Shown here in pieces: positions 7,331 through 9,714 of a DNA stretch of 9,714 bases. Source of the DNA: JAWLFY01 sp964462125 (GTDB taxonomy: Bacteria; Planctomycetota; Planctomycetia; Pirellulales; Pirellulaceae); assembly GCA_964462125.1 (NCBI GenBank), contig CAYWXT010000216.1:1-9714 (forward strand), written 5' to 3'. Numbering within the stretch: position 1 is the stretch's first letter; every line of letters begins with the position of its first letter. A model generated the notes under the pieces. That model saw only the letters and a list, made by a program, of their open reading frames with translations. It was not told the DNA's origin and made no database searches. The translations under genes and the position numbers were made by a program.

Positions 7331-9714
7331 TCAGGGGGCGAGGTCGGGTTCCGCTGGCCCGTCATTAGCTGGCCCGTCATTAGCTGGCCCGTCATTAGCT
7401 GGCCCGTCATCAGCTGGCCCGTCATCAGCAGCCGGGGCTACATCAGGCTCTGCTGCATCAGGCTCACCCGGCTCGAGCGCCATCTCCGGATCCGGTACAG
7501 CGTCAGCGTCGGGCACCTCATTGGCATCCGGCGCCTCCTCCGCTTCCGCGTCCTCCGCTTCCGGCGGCGCTCCACGTGCTTCCGGCATCTCGGGGGCCAG
7601 TGGGGAGGAAACGAGGTAGCCGGCCCAGAACAGTGGCTGCCCTCCGGTCACGCCCTGACGTTTCTGCTCGCTCTTGGTGAGCAGCGGTTCTCTGGCGGGA
7701 TCGAGTTCGGCCTGCCACAGCAGGTCACGCGCCCGATGCCAGCTGTTGCTCATCCCGGAGAAGGGCAATTCCTGTAGCAGTTCCCGCATCAGATCGGCGG
7801 TCGACCGCCCGCCGACCGCCCAGCGGCTGATCATGACGTCGCGGACCCCGGAAGCGTGCAGACCGCAAAGGGTGAGGAACAATTCCTGGCCGTTACCCAA
7901 CTTGCCGCGGTCGGCCGGGGTGCGGTAGCCAGCCAGGACGACACTCCGCGGGGCCGCCGCCGGAAAGCGGAGCCAAGCGTTGAGCGTTCCAGCCGGCGTC
8001 GAGCTATCGTACGCGGCGACCGCCAGGTCGAGTGGCCGCTCAGCGGTCTGCGGGGCGGCGACGGCCAGATGACCGATCGAACCACCGAGCAGGCTGCCGG
8101 GGACCGGGTCGGAGCCAGGCAATCGGACGGCATCTTCAAGTACCTCGGTCACCGATTCGATCGCCTGTTCGTCCGCCTCCCGATCACGGGGGACGAAGAA
8201 CGATCGGGAAACGAACCCAACCGTCGGCTTGCTTGCCCGCGGTGCAGCTGGATGGATGGCCAACCCGGGCGTGGCGGAATAACGCACCTTCATCGCTTCG
8301 CCCAGCAACGGGCCATCGGCGTCGCCAAGGGGCAAGATTTCCATGGGCAGGTACCAGAGCGACCCATCGGGAACGATGATCAACTCGTCAAACCGGTCCG
8401 CCGTGACCGCTGTGTCGTCGGGGATCAGCAGGGTGCGGAGCTGTTGGGCGTCGCTCCGCCAGCTCTCGTCCTCGGGCAGGCGGTCGCCTCGTGTTTTGCC
8501 GACGCCGATCGCCCCCAACAGGCTCCCCACCGCACGCGGGAGGCGACCGGCAGCGGGGACGCCCCACATCACTGTTTTGCCATCGGCGGCCAGCAGTCCA
8601 TACAACTCGTTGCCGGCGAAAAAGAATGTCAGCATCCCGGTTCGGGGGGGCAACACCTCGCCGACATCTTCGACCGCCAGCGGCGGCGGCATGGTTCGCG
8701 GCACCGTCACGCGGTCCAGGCCCAACTCCCACGCGGCCGCCTCCATTTGCCTCGATTTGGCTCCCAAATCGCCCGGGTTCGCCGGGTCAGCAGCCCCGGC
8801 CGCTTGGCGAAGCGGCTTGAACCGGCGGGGCGAGTCGGCGAGAAATCCCTGAGCCGGGGCGGGCAACATCGCTTCCTCCGCCGAGGCGAGCTGCCGAAGC
8901 TGGGTCAATCGTCCGGCCAAGGGGAGTTGGCGGAGGAACCGTGACCCCAGGACGTAATCGATCCGCTGCAGCAGTTCCCCGGCGTTGGATCGCTGCAGAG
9001 ACTGGGTGATCCAGGCGGCTTCGACCGACGAGCGATCGACGACGCTCAAGGCCAAGGCGTCGGCCAGGTCGCGCCGCCAAACCTCCGGCGGTGGGTCCTG
9101 GACGTATCGCTGCAGCAATTCCTCGCCCCGGTTTCCCCCGAGCGACTCGCCGATCGATCCCCGAATCAGTTCCATTTGGTAATGCCCCGGCATGGAAACG
9201 ACCGGCCGATTTCGAAACCGCTGATTCAGGGCGAATGCGGTGAACATCGCGATGCCGTTGTCCACGGCGGTTGACGAACCGAGACCCGCACTCTCCCCCC
9301 TGGCGGCCGCCAGGCGGGCGGAGGTGAGACCCCAGTAGGCTCGCAGGCGGGGCTGGGCCACACGCCGCCGTGAGGTGATCGCCTGTGCCGCGGAGAGGAA
9401 CTCGCCGGCATCGCCGAGCTGGCCGGCGGTCACCGCGGCATCAGCTGCGGTGATCGAACAGTGCAGCGAGGCCAGGCGGGACACGCGGGCCTGAGCAAGC
9501 GACTGCGCGGCGACTTCGGAGGCTCGGCCAACGGTGGCGGCTCCCTCCGTTCCGGCGCAACCGGCGGCCAACTGCATCGCCTCGCCAATCCATTCGGGTT
9601 GGCCCAGCGCCGCGGCCGCGTTGGCCGCCTGAAGGGCAACGTCAACCGCGTCACCTGGATTGTCGCTGCCGGCCAGCGCCGAGGCGCCGGAAAGGAGCAC
9701 GATGGGAGTCAGTG
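7331..9714 (-). CDS. Secreted helical-repeat protein with degenerate CHAT (caspase-like) domain, 5' end outside the window
   Basis: The frame stays open to the window edge. A GTG at 9698-9700 could start a 789-residue protein, but the preceding codons (Leu-Thr-Pro-Ile) extend a hydrophobic stretch ending SGASALAGSD, which looks like the core and Ala-x-Ala cleavage site of a signal peptide, so the true start is probably upstream. Numbered from the GTG, residues about 15-330 are Ala-rich helices, TPR-like without clear repeats. Residues about 355-700 form a CHAT domain: ELIIVPDGSLWYLPMEILPL at 439-458, GQELFLTLCGLHASGVRDVM at 604-623, SRWAVGGRSTADLM at 625-638, and FWAGYLV at 691-697. The catalytic dyad is absent: the usual HxxxHG reads HLAVAA at 544-549 (Ala548 for His) and the usual SACETG reads AGYRT at 590-594 (Gly591 for Cys). 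Residues about 701-789 are an acidic Pro/Ala/Asp/Glu tail with pentapeptide repeats. It is likely exported and non-proteolytic, perhaps a binding scaffold; the role is inferred. Confidence 0.85.
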   Translation of the reverse strand, partial: LTPIVLLSGASALAGSDNPGDAVDVALQAANAAAALGQPEWIGEAMQLAAGCAGTEGAATVGRASEVAAQSLAQARVSRLASLHCSITAADAAVTAGQLGDAGEFLSAAQAITSRRRVAQPRLRAYWGLTSARLAAARGESAGLGSSTAVDNGIAMFTAFALNQRFRNRPVVSMPGHYQMELIRGSIGESLGGNRGEELLQRYVQDPPPEVWRRDLADALALSVVDRSSVEAAWITQSLQRSNAGELLQRIDYVLGSRFLRQLPLAGRLTQLRQLASAEEAMLPAPAQGFLADSPRRFKPLRQAAGAADPANPGDLGAKSRQMEAAAWELGLDRVTVPRTMPPPLAVEDVGEVLPPRTGMLTFFFAGNELYGLLAADGKTVMWGVPAAGRLPRAVGSLLGAIGVGKTRGDRLPEDESWRSDAQQLRTLLIPDDTAVTADRFDELIIVPDGSLWYLPMEILPLGDADGPLLGEAMKVRYSATPGLAIHPAAPRASKPTVGFVSRSFFVPRDREADEQAIESVTEVLEDAVRLPGSDPVPGSLLGGSIGHLAVAAPQTAERPLDLAVAAYDSSTPAGTLNAWLRFPAAAPRSVVLAGYRTPADRGKLGNGQELFLTLCGLHASGVRDVMISRWAVGGRSTADLMRELLQELPFSGMSNSWHRARDLLWQAELDPAREPLLTKSEQKRQGVTGGQPLFWAGYLVSSPLAPEMPEARGAPPEAEDAEAEEAPDANEVPDADAVPDPEMALEPGEPDAAEPDVAPAADDGPADDGPANDGPANDGPANDGPAEPDLAP
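7353..7427. repeat. 15-bp tandem repeat, five copies, in the CHAT protein's C-terminal tail
   Basis: Five exact-length units lie head to tail: three GCTGGCCCGTCATTA (7353-7397) and two GCTGGCCCGTCATCA (7398-7427), differing at one base. On the minus strand each codes for one Ala-Asn/Asp-Asp-Gly-Pro pentapeptide, so copy-number change by slippage would lengthen or shorten the acidic tail by five residues without breaking the frame. Confidence 0.92.

Noticed and set aside
7353..7427. CRISPR-like array
   Set aside because: The units are contiguous 15-bp repeats without spacers and are coding in frame.
6950..7777. 275-codon plus-strand open frame crossing the repeat cluster and the end of the CHAT gene
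   Set aside because: It translates the repeat cluster, the 15-bp tandem repeat (as a run of ISWPV) and the antisense of the CHAT gene; it has no recognisable domain.
7856..8944. 362-codon plus-strand open frame
   Set aside because: It lies wholly antisense to the CHAT gene, whose frame has conserved family motifs.

Overview
The window most likely comes from a planctomycete, probably of the Rhodopirellula/Pirellula type. The strongest evidence is the very large minus-strand gene at 278-4360. It starts with a basic N-terminal segment ending in the FLEDRRLLAA export motif typical of planctomycete extracellular proteins, and it carries a dockerin type I domain near its C-terminus. The moderately high GC content, the loose gene packing, the CHAT-domain protein and a palindromic GATCCC/GGGATC intergenic repeat cluster agree with this. 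The assignment rests on motif recognition, not on a database search.

Layout, left to right. Positions 1-277 hold no gene I can support. Positions 278-4360 (minus) encode a 1360-residue secreted protein: CARDB-like beta domain, long helical middle, beta domain, dockerin, then a polar tail. Positions 4361-4785 are the divergent promoter region shared with the next gene. Positions 4786-5430 (plus) encode an HhH-GPD DNA glycosylase of the AlkA (3-methyladenine) type. A convergent gap follows. Two minus-strand genes then encode small membrane proteins with zinc ribbons: 6348-6881 has two membrane segments and a C-terminal double zinc ribbon, and 5536-6228 has an N-terminal zinc ribbon, two L7/L12-like helical repeats and one membrane segment. 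Upstream of this pair lies a gene remnant (6997-7140) that I read as the C-terminal half of a DUF2007 protein. Its 5' part is missing and is replaced by the palindromic repeat cluster at 7131-7257. The rest, 7331-9714 (minus), is a secreted helical-repeat plus CHAT protein whose 5' end lies beyond the window.

Functional links are limited. The glycosylase is a self-contained base-excision repair enzyme. The DUF2007 remnant and the two zinc-ribbon membrane genes are co-oriented and may once have formed one small envelope/regulatory operon. The most notable observations are: the CHAT domain lacks both catalytic residues (His to Ala, Cys to Gly), so it is probably a pseudo-protease; it ends in an acidic tail encoded by an in-frame 15-bp tandem repeat; and the DUF2007 gene appears to have been destroyed by a repeat element.
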